A stretch of 64,000 nucleotides of DNA from assembly GCF_002209535.1 (NCBI RefSeq), contig NZ_NJIG01000014.1, positions 62,001 through 126,000 of the forward strand. Reading direction: 5' to 3'. This document shows, one piece after another, positions 35,811 through 45,808 of this stretch. Made by a program: the position numbers and the translations under genes. A model generated the notes under the pieces. That model was not told where the DNA came from and did no database searches. It worked only from the letters and a program-made list of their open reading frames with translations. Every line of letters starts with the position of its first letter. Within the stretch, counting starts at the first letter, position 1. The DNA is from Achromobacter marplatensis (GTDB lineage: Bacteria; Pseudomonadota; Gammaproteobacteria; Burkholderiales; Burkholderiaceae_B).

Positions 35811-36926
35811 ATGACGCAGGAACGCACTCCTTCCGCTCTTCCGGCAGCACGTCCCATGCTCCCTTCACGCTCGCTGGCGCGGCATCTGGTGATACGCCTG
35901 ATGCCGCCGATCCTGCTGCTGGTCCTGCTGGACCTGGCTGCAACCTGGGTCATCACCCACAAGATCGACATGTCGCTCTGGATGCTGGAGGATTTCTTCT
36001 GGCTGATGGTGGTGGGACAGGTGGCGCTGATCGCCTTGTTCACCTGGGTAGTGGTGCAGGGCGTGCGGTCCGGACTGCGGTCCGTGAACCACTTGTCCGA
36101 AGAGATCCGCCAGCGTTCAATTGACGACATGCAGCCGCTGGAAGTGGCGGGCGTGCCGGTGGAGATCGAACCGCTGGTGACCCACACCAATGACCTTCTG
36201 CTGCGGCTGGACGCCTCGCTGGCGGCGCAGCGCCGCTTCATCGGGCATGCCGCCCACCAGTTGCGCACCCCCTTATCGGGCCTGAGGCTTGAATCCGAGC
36301 TGATGCTGGCCCGACCCTTGCCTGACGACGTGCGGGCCCGTGCCGAGCGCATCAAGGCCGTCAGCGACCGCATGATTCGGCTGGGCCAGCAGCTGCTGGT
36401 GCTGGCGCGCGCCGACCCCAATGCCCGTCCCCAGGACAGCTTTGTGCGCATCGACCTGTGCGAATGGGTGCGGGTGCACGGCGCCGAGTGGTTTCCCCGG
36501 GTGCGCGAGGCGCGGTACGAGCTGGACCTGGTGGCGCCCGACGCGCCCATCTGGATCGATGCCGACCCCTTGCTGCTGGCCGAACTGCTGAGCAACCTGA
36601 TCGACAACGCCCTGCGCTACGGCAACGAGACCGGCCGCATTACGCTGATCGTGGGCGCCAATCCCCCGTCCCTGACGGTCGAGGACGACGGGCCGGGCAT
36701 TCCCCCCGACGAGCGTGACCGCGTGTTCGAGGCTTTCTACCGGTCGCCGACCGCGACGGCCGGCGGCTCGGGCCTGGGTCTGGCGATCGTGCGCGAGATC
36801 GCGCACGCGCACGGCGCCTGGTGGAAGCTGACCAGCCGTCCCGATTTTTCCGGCACACGGCTGTCCGTCGTGTTCCCCGGCCCCCGCAAAGGGGCCCAAC
36901 TTACTCGTCAAGAACCCACATCATGA
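35811..36926 (+). CDS. Sensor histidine kinase
   Basis: A 371-residue inner-membrane kinase. Helices lie at about residues 28-50 and 60-84 with a very short periplasmic loop between them, then a HAMP-like linker. The H box RRFIGHAAHQLRTPLSGLRL (about residue 150) carries the phosphorylated histidine; the ATP domain shows LLSNLIDNALRYG (N box), VEDDGPGIPPDERDRVFEAF (G1) and GGSGLGLAIVREIA (G2). The short periplasmic part suggests it senses something in the membrane or works with a partner. Its stop overlaps the kup start by four bases (ATGA). Cognate of the regulator at 35073. Confidence 0.92.
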   Translation: MTQERTPSALPAARPMLPSRSLARHLVIRLMPPILLLVLLDLAATWVITHKIDMSLWMLEDFFWLMVVGQVALIALFTWVVVQGVRSGLRSVNHLSEEIRQRSIDDMQPLEVAGVPVEIEPLVTHTNDLLLRLDASLAAQRRFIGHAAHQLRTPLSGLRLESELMLARPLPDDVRARAERIKAVSDRMIRLGQQLLVLARADPNARPQDSFVRIDLCEWVRVHGAEWFPRVREARYELDLVAPDAPIWIDADPLLLAELLSNLIDNALRYGNETGRITLIVGANPPSLTVEDDGPGIPPDERDRVFEAFYRSPTATAGGSGLGLAIVREIAHAHGAWWKLTSRPDFSGTRLSVVFPGPRKGAQLTRQEPTS

Positions 36927-38851
36927 GCCAAGCCACGGCTGGTGTTCCTTCATCGCCCGGGGCGCATGCGGGAGGCGCGCACGCGCCCTCGTCGCGCGCG
37001 GCGCTCATCATGGGCGCGCTGGGCGTGGTGTATGGCGACATCGGCACCAGCCCGCTGTACACCCTGCGCGCCTGCTTGACGGGCCTGAGCGTGCATACCG
37101 ACCTGGAGCCGGCGCATCTGCTGGGCGTGCTGTCCATCCTGTTCTGGATGCTGATGGTGGTGGTGTCCCTGAAGTACGTGACGCTGGTGCTGCGCGCCGA
37201 CAACCGCGGCGAAGGCGGTACGCTGGCGCTGCTGGAATTGGCGGTGCGCAATCGTGAAGGCAAGATGCGCTGGGTGCTGATCGTGCTGGGCATTTTTGGC
37301 GCGGCGCTGTTCTATGGCGACAGCATGATCACGCCCGCGATCTCCGTGCTGTCGGCACTGGAAGGCATCGGGATCGTGTCGCACACGCTGGACCGGTGGG
37401 TGGTGCCGATCGCGCTGGTGGTGCTGGTGGCGCTGTTTGCGATCCAGTCGCATGGCACGGGCGTGATGGGCAAGCTGTTCGGTCCGGTGATGCTGGTGTG
37501 GTTCGGCACGCTGGCCGCACTGGGCGCCTGGCAGATCTGGCAGACGCCGGAAGTGCTGTCGGCCTTGAATCCGATGTGGGGCCTGCGCTTCATCGTGGAA
37601 TTCCCGCTGATCAGTTTCGTGCTGCTGGGGGCGGTGGTGCTGGCGCTGACCGGCGCCGAGGCGCTCTACGCCGACATGGGCCACTTCGGCCGCCCGGCGA
37701 TCCGCAGCGCCTGGTTCAGCATGGTGCTGCCGGCGCTGACGCTGTGCTATTTCGGCCAGGGCGCGCTGCTGCTGCGCGACCCCACGGCGATCCGCAACCC
37801 GTTCTTCATGATGGCGCCTGAGTGGGGCCTGGCGCCGCTGGTGGCGCTGGCCACCATCGCGACGATCGTGGCATCGCAGGCGGTGATCTCCGGCGCCTAT
37901 TCGGTGACGCGCCAGGCGGTGCAATTGGGCTTCTGGCCGCGCATGCAGATCCTGCATACGTCGGCGGTGGAAAAAGGGCAGATCTACTTGCCGCAGGTCA
38001 ATGCGCTGCTGCTGTGCGCGGTGCTGGTGCTGGTGCTGCTGTTCCGCAATTCGGACAACCTGGCCGCCGCCTACGGCTTTGCGGTGACGGGCACGATGCT
38101 GACGACGTCGGTGTTGGCCTTCGCAGTGCTGCCGCGCGGCTCCACGGGCGTCAAGCGCATGCTGTGGTTTACGGTGCTGGGCTTTTTGCTGCTGTTCGAC
38201 GTGCTGCTGTTTTCGGCCAACGTGTTCAAGATTCATGAGGGCGGCTGGCTGCCGCTGCTGGTGGCGATCGTGGTGTTCACGCTGATGATGACGTGGCGCC
38301 GCGGCCGGCATCTGCTGTCGGACATGCAGCATCGCGACCGGCAGCCGCTCAAGGAATTCATGGAACAGCTGGAAGCGTATCCGCCGTCGCGGGTGCCGGG
38401 CACGGCGATCTTCATGACGATGAATTCGGGCAACGTGCCGCCGGCACTGCTGCATAACCTGAAGCACAACAAGGTGCTGCACGACCATGTGCTGTTCCTG
38501 ACGATTCTGGTGGCGGATGTGCCGTATATCTCGCCGGAAGAGCGTTTCGTGGTGAAGAAGCTGAGCGCGTCCAGTTGGACGGCGACGATCAACTACGGGT
38601 TCAAGGAAGATCCGGACGTGCCGGAGGCGTTGCGGCTGGTGGCCGAGGCGTATCCCGAGCTGGATCTGGAACCGATGCGCACGTCTTACTTCCTGTCGCG
38701 GCAGACGGTAGTGGCAGCCAGGAAGCCGGCGTTGTGGCGATGGAGAAGGGCGGTGTTTTCGTTCATGGCCCGGAATTCGACGCGGAGTACCAAGTTTTTC
38801 AAGATTCCGGCGAATCGGGTGGTGGAGATGGGGATGCAGGTGGAGTTGTAG
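36923..38851 (+). CDS. kup: Low-affinity potassium transport protein Kup
   Basis: A 642-residue K+:H+ symporter. The family start ALGVVYGDIGTSPLYTLRAC is at about residue 30, followed by about twelve membrane helices; RADNRGEGGTLALLELA, ALFYGDSMITPAISVLSALEG, GAEALYADMGHFG and ISGAYSVTRQAVQLGFWPR are typical Kup segments. The C-terminal cytoplasmic domain (about 455-642) is complete. The start codon overlaps the kinase stop. Kup usually supports K+ uptake at low pH or high osmolarity. The structured repeat copy A begins 49 bases after its stop. Confidence 0.94.
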   Translation: MSQATAGVPSSPGAHAGGAHAPSSRAALIMGALGVVYGDIGTSPLYTLRACLTGLSVHTDLEPAHLLGVLSILFWMLMVVVSLKYVTLVLRADNRGEGGTLALLELAVRNREGKMRWVLIVLGIFGAALFYGDSMITPAISVLSALEGIGIVSHTLDRWVVPIALVVLVALFAIQSHGTGVMGKLFGPVMLVWFGTLAALGAWQIWQTPEVLSALNPMWGLRFIVEFPLISFVLLGAVVLALTGAEALYADMGHFGRPAIRSAWFSMVLPALTLCYFGQGALLLRDPTAIRNPFFMMAPEWGLAPLVALATIATIVASQAVISGAYSVTRQAVQLGFWPRMQILHTSAVEKGQIYLPQVNALLLCAVLVLVLLFRNSDNLAAAYGFAVTGTMLTTSVLAFAVLPRGSTGVKRMLWFTVLGFLLLFDVLLFSANVFKIHEGGWLPLLVAIVVFTLMMTWRRGRHLLSDMQHRDRQPLKEFMEQLEAYPPSRVPGTAIFMTMNSGNVPPALLHNLKHNKVLHDHVLFLTILVADVPYISPEERFVVKKLSASSWTATINYGFKEDPDVPEALRLVAEAYPELDLEPMRTSYFLSRQTVVAARKPALWRWRRAVFSFMARNSTRSTKFFKIPANRVVEMGMQVEL

Positions 38852-38899
38852 TCTTTTTTTTCTGCTGGGCGTTGTTGGTTCTTAAGACGCCCGGCCTGA

Positions 38900-39041
38900 C
38901 GGCGGCGCGGCAAGCGCGGGTCAACGATTGCGGTCCGGAGCCTTCGCTCCGGACTCCCCCGTCGTCATCTTCGTCACTGCCGCTGGCAGTTCCTTCAGAT
39001 TCCCTCGGGCTTATCGACTCCCCGTGCTTGCCGCGCCGCCG
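38900..39041 (+). repeat. Structured dispersed repeat, copy A (possible 3'-UTR RNA element)
   Basis: An outer stem of about 20 bp (38900-38920 with 39020-39041, one mismatch) encloses two further hairpins. The inner 9-bp hairpin is GTCCGGAGC/GCTCCGGAC with a CTTC loop (38933-38954); the third is ACTGCC/GGCAGT with loop GCT (38976-38990). Unpaired segments ACGATTGCG, CCCCGTCGTCATC and GATTCCCTCGGGC are shared with copies B and C. It lies 49 bases after the kup stop, same strand. Read as DNA it could be a palindromic mobile repeat; read as RNA a three-way junction. Confidence 0.75.
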
Positions 39042-39066
39042 CCTGGCCGGGCTTTGGTGGTTGGAA

Positions 39067-39199
39067 CCTGACGTCGGCCGGGGCGGGTGGGGTGCTTGGG
39101 GTTCTGGGCTACAAGTGGGTGGTGGTGGAGGGTCTTGCGGGGCCCGCGCCAGGCCGGCCGCGCGGGCGGCCTTTTGGCGCTTACGCGGTGTCTTGCGTC
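39067..39199 (+). repeat. Repeat block shared with 58993-59123
   Basis: This stretch matches the segment that follows copy B in order and orientation: both contain CCTGACGTC, GTGCTTGGGGTTC, GGGTGGTGGTGGA and TGTCTTGCGTC at similar spacing, with differences between. No ribosome-binding site or steady frame supports a protein. The repeat unit therefore extends beyond the structured core in copies A and B but not, as far as I can see, in copy C. Confidence 0.6.
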
Positions 39200-39231
39200 T
39201 AGGTGGGGGCGCTTCGCGAATGCGTGGGACC

Positions 39232-39298
39232 GTAGGATGGGTGGAGCGCGGGGAAACTCTCCGCCATTGGTCAGGTGCCCAACGCGCGCAACCCATCA
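39232..39298 (+). repeat. GTAGGATGGGT-type intergenic repeat
   Basis: Starts GTAGGATGGGTGGAGCG and ends CAACCCATCA, the ends of a short palindromic repeat of which two more copies lie at 59159-59225 and 59281-59349. From memory, similar units are widespread in proteobacterial intergenic DNA. No coding function is visible. Confidence 0.6.
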
Positions 39299-39372
39299 AG
39301 CTGCCGTCACCCCACGACGATTCCCCAACGAATCATCAGATTGCGCCGGCGCCGCCACGACGCCCACACAAT

Positions 39373-39407
39373 AAAAAAGCCCCTCGGGTTCGCCGAGGGG
39401 CTTTTTT
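39373..39407. terminator. Bidirectional terminator at the end of argG
   Basis: AAAAAAGCCCCTCG pairs with CGAGGGGCTTTTTT around a GGTTCGC loop, with A and T runs on both sides. It ends argG on the minus strand 13 bases after its stop. Confidence 0.92.
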
Positions 39408-39419
39408 CGGGCGGAAGAA

Positions 39420-41770
<2,351 letters not shown>

Positions 41771-41786
41771 CGGATATTTGGTTTAT

Positions 41787-41810
41787 CTATATCTGAAATC
41801 AAAGATATAG
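41787..41810. promoter_or_regulatory. LysR operator-like palindrome
   Basis: CTATATCT and AGATATAG are perfect inverted arms separated by eight bases, containing a T-N11-A LysR-box pattern, in the 69-base gap between the LysR gene and the amidohydrolase gene. Confidence 0.65.
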
Positions 41811-41839
41811 CATTGTTTGGCAGCCCGCAATCCGGGACG

Positions 41840-42733
41840 ATGTCGTTTTCCCCGCAGGAACCGCCCGTGCCTGATTGCCGTCCCCCGCTTGCGTCACCCT
41901 CCCGCCCTCGCCACGCCTTGCCGCCTGGCGCTTGCGACACGCATTGCCACGTCTTCGGACCGGGCGACGTGTTTCCGTACGCCGAGGGCCGGTCCTATAC
42001 GCCGCCCGATGCGCCGTACGCGAAGATGGCAGCGTTGCACGCCCATCTGGGCGTGGAGCGGGCCGTGGTGGTGCAGGCCAACTGCCATGGGGCCGACCAC
42101 AGCGCCTTGCTGGATGCGCTGGCCCGAAGCGGCGGCCGCTACCGCGGCGTGGGGTTGCTGGGCGCGGATGTCACGGCGGCCAGCGTGAAGCAATTGCATG
42201 ACGGCGGCGTGCGCGCCGCACGGTTCAATTTCGTGCCGCATCTGGGCGGTGCACCTGAACCGGCGGTGTTCGACCACGTCGTGTCCCTGATCGCGCCGCT
42301 GGGCTGGCACCTGTGCCTGCATGTGGACGGGGCGATGCTGCCGGACCTGTTGCCGCGGCTGCTGGCGCTGCCGGTGCCGTTCGTCGTGGACCACATGGGC
42401 CGGCTGAAGGCGGCCGACGGATTGGATTCGCCCGCGATGCGCGCGTTGCTGAGCCTGGCCGACGTGCCGCAGGCCTGGGTCAAGGTGTCGGGCATCGACC
42501 GCATCGCTTCCGGCCAGCGTCCGTTCGCCGAAGGCATCCCGTTCGTGCGCGCGCTGGTTGAGGCCATGCCGGACCGCACCTTGTGGGGCACCGATTGGCC
42601 GCACCCGAACGTCGCGGGCGACATGCCCGACGATGGCGAACTGGTGGACACGTTCTTTGACGCGTGTCCCGATGCCGCGCTGCGCCAGCGCGTGCTGGTG
42701 GACAACCCGGCGCGGCTGTACGGATTCAAGTAG
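41840..42733 (+). CDS. Amidohydrolase-2 family hydrolase (PDC-hydrolase-like)
   Basis: A 297-residue metal-dependent hydrolase with a TIM-barrel. The H-x-H motif is intact in CDTHCHVFGPGDVFPY (about residue 33), followed by HLCLHVDG, PFVVDHMGRL and the terminal Asp in LWGTDWPHPNV (about 252). The D-T-H-x-H-x-F-G start and overall length resemble LigI 2-pyrone-4,6-dicarboxylate hydrolases and related lactonases. It is the first gene of a five-gene operon with a Bug binding protein, a CMD-like protein, a dimeric-barrel protein and an alpha/beta hydrolase. A ring-opening or lactone-hydrolysis step is inferred; the compound is not known. Confidence 0.87.
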   Translation: MSFSPQEPPVPDCRPPLASPSRPRHALPPGACDTHCHVFGPGDVFPYAEGRSYTPPDAPYAKMAALHAHLGVERAVVVQANCHGADHSALLDALARSGGRYRGVGLLGADVTAASVKQLHDGGVRAARFNFVPHLGGAPEPAVFDHVVSLIAPLGWHLCLHVDGAMLPDLLPRLLALPVPFVVDHMGRLKAADGLDSPAMRALLSLADVPQAWVKVSGIDRIASGQRPFAEGIPFVRALVEAMPDRTLWGTDWPHPNVAGDMPDDGELVDTFFDACPDAALRQRVLVDNPARLYGFK

Positions 42734-42787
42734 ACGGCGCGGCCGTCACGGCAAGCAAAAAAACATTCCATTCAACGAGGAGACACC

Positions 42788-43741
42788 ATGTTCAAGAAAA
42801 TTCTCTCGGCCACCGTGCTGGGCCTGGCCGCGTTCGGCGCGGCGCACGCCGACGGCCCCGTCCGCCTGATCATCGCATTCCCGCCCGGCGGTCCGGTGGA
42901 CCTGGTGGGGCGCGTGCTGGCCGAGCAGCTGGGCAAAGAGCTCAAGCAGCAGGTCATCGTCGAAAACAAGGCGGGCGCCAACGGCAACATCGCCGCGGCC
43001 TATGTGGCCAAGGCGCCAGGCGATGGCTCGGTGCTGTTCTTGACCAGCGTGGGCGCGGTCGCGATCAGCCCGGCGCTGTACAAGGACCTGCCGTACGATC
43101 CGGTGCGCGACTTTGCACCGGTCTCCAAAGTGGTGAACAACGCCACCGTGTTCGTGGTGAACCCGTCCAATCCGGCCACCGATGCCGCCGACTTCGTGGC
43201 GAAGTCGCAGGCGGCCAAGCAGTCGGTCGCGATCGGCTCGTCGGGCATCGGCAGCATTCCGCACCTGACCATGGAAATGTTTGCCGACGCCAGCAAGGCC
43301 AACGTGCTGCACGTGCCGTACAAGGGCGCCGCGCCCGTCATCAACGACGTGATGGGCAATCAGGTGGCCGGCTTCTTCGGTGACGTGCCGGGCCTGATCG
43401 GCCACATCCAGGGCGGCAAGCTCAAGCCGCTGGGCATTGCCGCGCCCACCCGCCATCCGTTGCTGCCGGACGTGAAGACGCTGGCCGAGCAGGGCATCCC
43501 CGGCGTGGAATCGAACAACTGGTACGGCATCGTGGCGCCGTCGTCCACGCCGGCGGCCACCGTCGACAAGCTGAACCAGGCGGTGCGTGCCGCCTTGGGC
43601 AACGAGGCCGTGCGCGCCAAGCTGGAGAAGTTCGGCGCCCAGGCCGCGGCCAGCTCGCCGCAGGAACTGGCCGCCTTGATCGCGTCGGACCGCGATAAGT
43701 GGACGGCGCTGATTCAGCGCAAGAACATCCGCCCGGAGTAA
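42788..43741 (+). CDS. Bug-family tripartite tricarboxylate solute-binding protein
   Basis: A 317-residue periplasmic binding protein. Residues 1-20 are a signal peptide ending AAHA. The mature start PVRLIIAFPPGGPVDLVGRV is the Bug-family signature that contacts the ligand, followed by QQVIVENKAGANGNIAAAYV and the late VAPSSTPAATVDKLNQAV. Bug proteins are hugely expanded in Bordetella and Achromobacter and bind carboxylates, amides or aromatic acids, often without their own membrane partners nearby, as here. AGGAG precedes ATG 42788. It probably captures the substrate of this operon. Confidence 0.93.
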   Translation: MFKKILSATVLGLAAFGAAHADGPVRLIIAFPPGGPVDLVGRVLAEQLGKELKQQVIVENKAGANGNIAAAYVAKAPGDGSVLFLTSVGAVAISPALYKDLPYDPVRDFAPVSKVVNNATVFVVNPSNPATDAADFVAKSQAAKQSVAIGSSGIGSIPHLTMEMFADASKANVLHVPYKGAAPVINDVMGNQVAGFFGDVPGLIGHIQGGKLKPLGIAAPTRHPLLPDVKTLAEQGIPGVESNNWYGIVAPSSTPAATVDKLNQAVRAALGNEAVRAKLEKFGAQAAASSPQELAALIASDRDKWTALIQRKNIRPE

Positions 43742-43743
43742 GC

Positions 43744-44274
43744 ATGAGCGCAAGCCGAGTCTCGCCCGTCGTACCGGGCACCCGCCCGGCGCTGGCCACG
43801 CTGGAGGCGCGCATCAGCGCCGCGCGCGGCCGGATATCGCCGCTGTACCAGGTGTTGCTGAACAGCCCCGCCGTGGTGGAAGGCTGGGAAGCCATGCTGA
43901 CCGCCATCCGCCAGAAGACGTCGCTGGCGCCGCGCCTGCGCGAGCTGATCATCCTGCGAGTGGCGACGTTGAACAACGCGCCCTACGAGTTCGAGGCGCA
44001 CGTGCCGCACGCGCTGGCCGGCGGCATGCCGCAGGCGGTGATCGATGCGCTGCGCAGCAACCCGGCGCCGGAGACGGTGCAGGGGTTGGCGCCGGGAGAG
44101 GCCGAGGTGCTGGCGCTGACCGACGCGATGACGCGCGATATCGAGGTGCCCGACGCGGTGTTCGCGCCTTTGCGCGCCCGCTACGACGACACGCAACTGG
44201 TGGAATTGACGGCGACGGTCGGGGCGTACAACATGGTGTCGCGCTTCCTGGTGGCGTTGCGCGTCGGCCATTGA
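43744..44274 (+). CDS. Carboxymuconolactone decarboxylase family protein lacking the CxxC pair
   Basis: A 176-residue all-helical protein of the CMD/AhpD superfamily, recognisable from LAPRLRELIILRVATLNNAPYEFEAHVPHALAGG and the later TDAMTRDIEVPD and VELTATVGAYNMVSRFLVAL. Peroxidatic members carry C-x-x-C before the helix; here the aligned place reads NAPYEFEAH and no cysteine exists in it, so it is not a thiol peroxidase. True decarboxylases of the beta-ketoadipate pathway also lack the pair. It starts two bases after the Bug stop, so it is surely in the operon. A lyase or decarboxylase role is likely. Confidence 0.85.
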   Translation: MSASRVSPVVPGTRPALATLEARISAARGRISPLYQVLLNSPAVVEGWEAMLTAIRQKTSLAPRLRELIILRVATLNNAPYEFEAHVPHALAGGMPQAVIDALRSNPAPETVQGLAPGEAEVLALTDAMTRDIEVPDAVFAPLRARYDDTQLVELTATVGAYNMVSRFLVALRVGH

Positions 44275-44286
44275 AAGGAGAAGACA

Positions 44287-44850
44287 GTGCAGGAAACGGT
44301 ATTGCTGGTGTCGCTGGGTGAACGCTTCGACGAAGCGCGCGCGGCGGACATGGCCCAACGCTTGACCGACGGGCTGGCCGGTGTCGCGGTCAGCGCGTTC
44401 GCGGCGGTGGAAGAAGAGGACACCTACGTGTACCTGCGTGGTGCGCGCGACGCGTTGCCTGAAATCCAGGCACGCCTGGCGGAAAGCTTTCCCGGCGCGC
44501 GGGCACGCGTGCTGCACAAGACGCTGGACCTGCCGGGCGCGTCAGCCGGGCAGGATGCGCCCTGGCACTACATCGTGGAAACCGACGTGGTGCCCGAGGC
44601 CGAGGCGGACCTGAACGCCTGGTACGACCAGGAGCATCTGCCCGGTTTGGCCTCGGTGCCGGGCACGGTGCGTGCGTTGCGCTACGAATGCCGCGACGAA
44701 GCGCCGCGCTATCTGGCCTGCTACGACCTGCACACCCGCGAGACCTTCGGCAGCCCGCCGTGGCTGGCCGTGCGCGCAACCGACTGGAGCAGCCGCGTGC
44801 GGCCGTCGTTCCGCAATACGCGCCGGACGATGTTCAAGAAGATCCTGTAA
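44287..44850 (+). CDS. Dimeric alpha/beta-barrel protein (DUF4286/EthD-like)
   Basis: A 187-residue soluble protein. Its second half, TDVVPEAEADLNAWYDQEHLP, then GTVRALRYECRDEAPRYLACYDL, shows the strand-helix pattern with a conserved H (EHLP) of EthD/DUF4286 ferredoxin-like barrels; the first half may be a second, divergent barrel (VLLVSLGERFDEARAADMAQ). A GTG start at 44287 is used because AAGGAGA sits seven bases upstream. Proteins of this fold are small isomerases, decarboxylases or monooxygenase helpers in catabolic operons. It follows the CMD-like gene by 12 bases. Exact reaction unknown. Confidence 0.72.
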   Translation: MQETVLLVSLGERFDEARAADMAQRLTDGLAGVAVSAFAAVEEEDTYVYLRGARDALPEIQARLAESFPGARARVLHKTLDLPGASAGQDAPWHYIVETDVVPEAEADLNAWYDQEHLPGLASVPGTVRALRYECRDEAPRYLACYDLHTRETFGSPPWLAVRATDWSSRVRPSFRNTRRTMFKKIL

Positions 44851-44883
44851 ACCCAGCGGGCGGCAGACCCGACCGGAGAAGAC

Positions 44884-45735
44884 ATGATGATGAAGCAATT
44901 GCTGGCCGGCCTGGCGTTGTCGTGCGCCGTCGTGGCGGCGTCGCCCGCCTTGGCCGATGCGCCCCGGCGCGTCAATGTGCTGGTGGGTAACGGCGCCAGT
45001 ATCGAGGTGCTGGACCAGGGGCAGGGGCCCGCGCTGGTGCTGCTGCCGTCGCGGGGCCGTGGCGCCGAGGATTTCGATGAATTGGCCGCGCGCTTTGTGC
45101 AGGCCGGCTACCGCGTGCTGCGTCCGCAGCCGCGCGGCATCGGCGGCAGCACGGGGCCGATGTCGGGCATTACGCTGCACGACCTGGCCGACGATCAAGC
45201 CGCAGTGATCCGCAACGTGGCGCGCCAGCCGGTGGTGATGGTGGGCCATGCCTTCGGTAACTGGGTGGCCCGCACGACCGGCGTGGACCATCCCGAATTG
45301 GTGCGCGGGGTGGTCATCGTCGCCGCCGCGGCCAAGCAGTACCCCAAGGGCTTGAGCGAACATGTGGACCGCAGCGCCGAGCTGTCGCTGCCCGACGCCG
45401 AGCGCCTGAAGTCCATCCAGTACGCGTTCTTCGCGCCCGGCAACGACGCCCGCGTGTGGTTGAACGGCTGGTACCCCGAGGTCAGCGAAAGCCAGCGCCT
45501 GGCGGGCAAGGCCACGCGCCAGTCCGACTGGTGGTCGGGCGGGGCCAAGCCCTTGTTGGACCTGCAGGCGGGGCTCGACTTGTTCAAGCCGCCCGCCACC
45601 CGCAACGAGATCAAAGACGAATTCGGCAGCCGGGTGTCGGTCGTGGTGATCGACGGGGCAGGGCACGCCCTGGTGCCCGAGAAGCCGCAGGAAGTAGCCG
45701 ACGCCATTGCGGCCTGGGAACGCACGCTGCGCTGA
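44884..45735 (+). CDS. Exported alpha/beta-hydrolase-fold protein without the usual Ser nucleophile
   Basis: A 283-residue protein with a signal peptide (residues 1-25, ending ALA-DA) and an alpha/beta-hydrolase core. The oxyanion region is LVLLPSRGRGAEDFDELA and the late catalytic His is in VVVIDGAGHALVPEKP (about residue 262). At the nucleophile elbow the sequence is VVMVGHAFGNWVA, so the expected G-H-S-F-G serine is an alanine (codon GCC). It may be a non-hydrolytic binder or use another mechanism. It ends the LysR-controlled operon and is followed by a strong terminator. Export means it acts in the periplasm. Confidence 0.82.
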   Translation: MMMKQLLAGLALSCAVVAASPALADAPRRVNVLVGNGASIEVLDQGQGPALVLLPSRGRGAEDFDELAARFVQAGYRVLRPQPRGIGGSTGPMSGITLHDLADDQAAVIRNVARQPVVMVGHAFGNWVARTTGVDHPELVRGVVIVAAAAKQYPKGLSEHVDRSAELSLPDAERLKSIQYAFFAPGNDARVWLNGWYPEVSESQRLAGKATRQSDWWSGGAKPLLDLQAGLDLFKPPATRNEIKDEFGSRVSVVVIDGAGHALVPEKPQEVADAIAAWERTLR

Positions 45736-45756
45736 TTGCCGACTGCATCAAAAGCC

Positions 45757-45793
45757 AAGGGCCTGGATACCGCAAGATATCCAGGCCCTTTTT
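45757..45793. terminator. Intrinsic terminator between the catabolic operon and argF
   Basis: AAGGGCCTGGATA and TATCCAGGCCCTT form a perfect 13-bp stem with an eight-base loop, followed by T on the plus strand. It also lies 16 bases past the argF stop on the minus strand. Confidence 0.88.
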
Positions 45794-45808
45794 CCGTGCC
45801 GTACCGGG

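Noticed and set aside
38852-39400. Insertion sequence or transposase remnant
   Set aside because: No transposase-like frame or target-site duplication could be seen, although the repeats may still be mobile.
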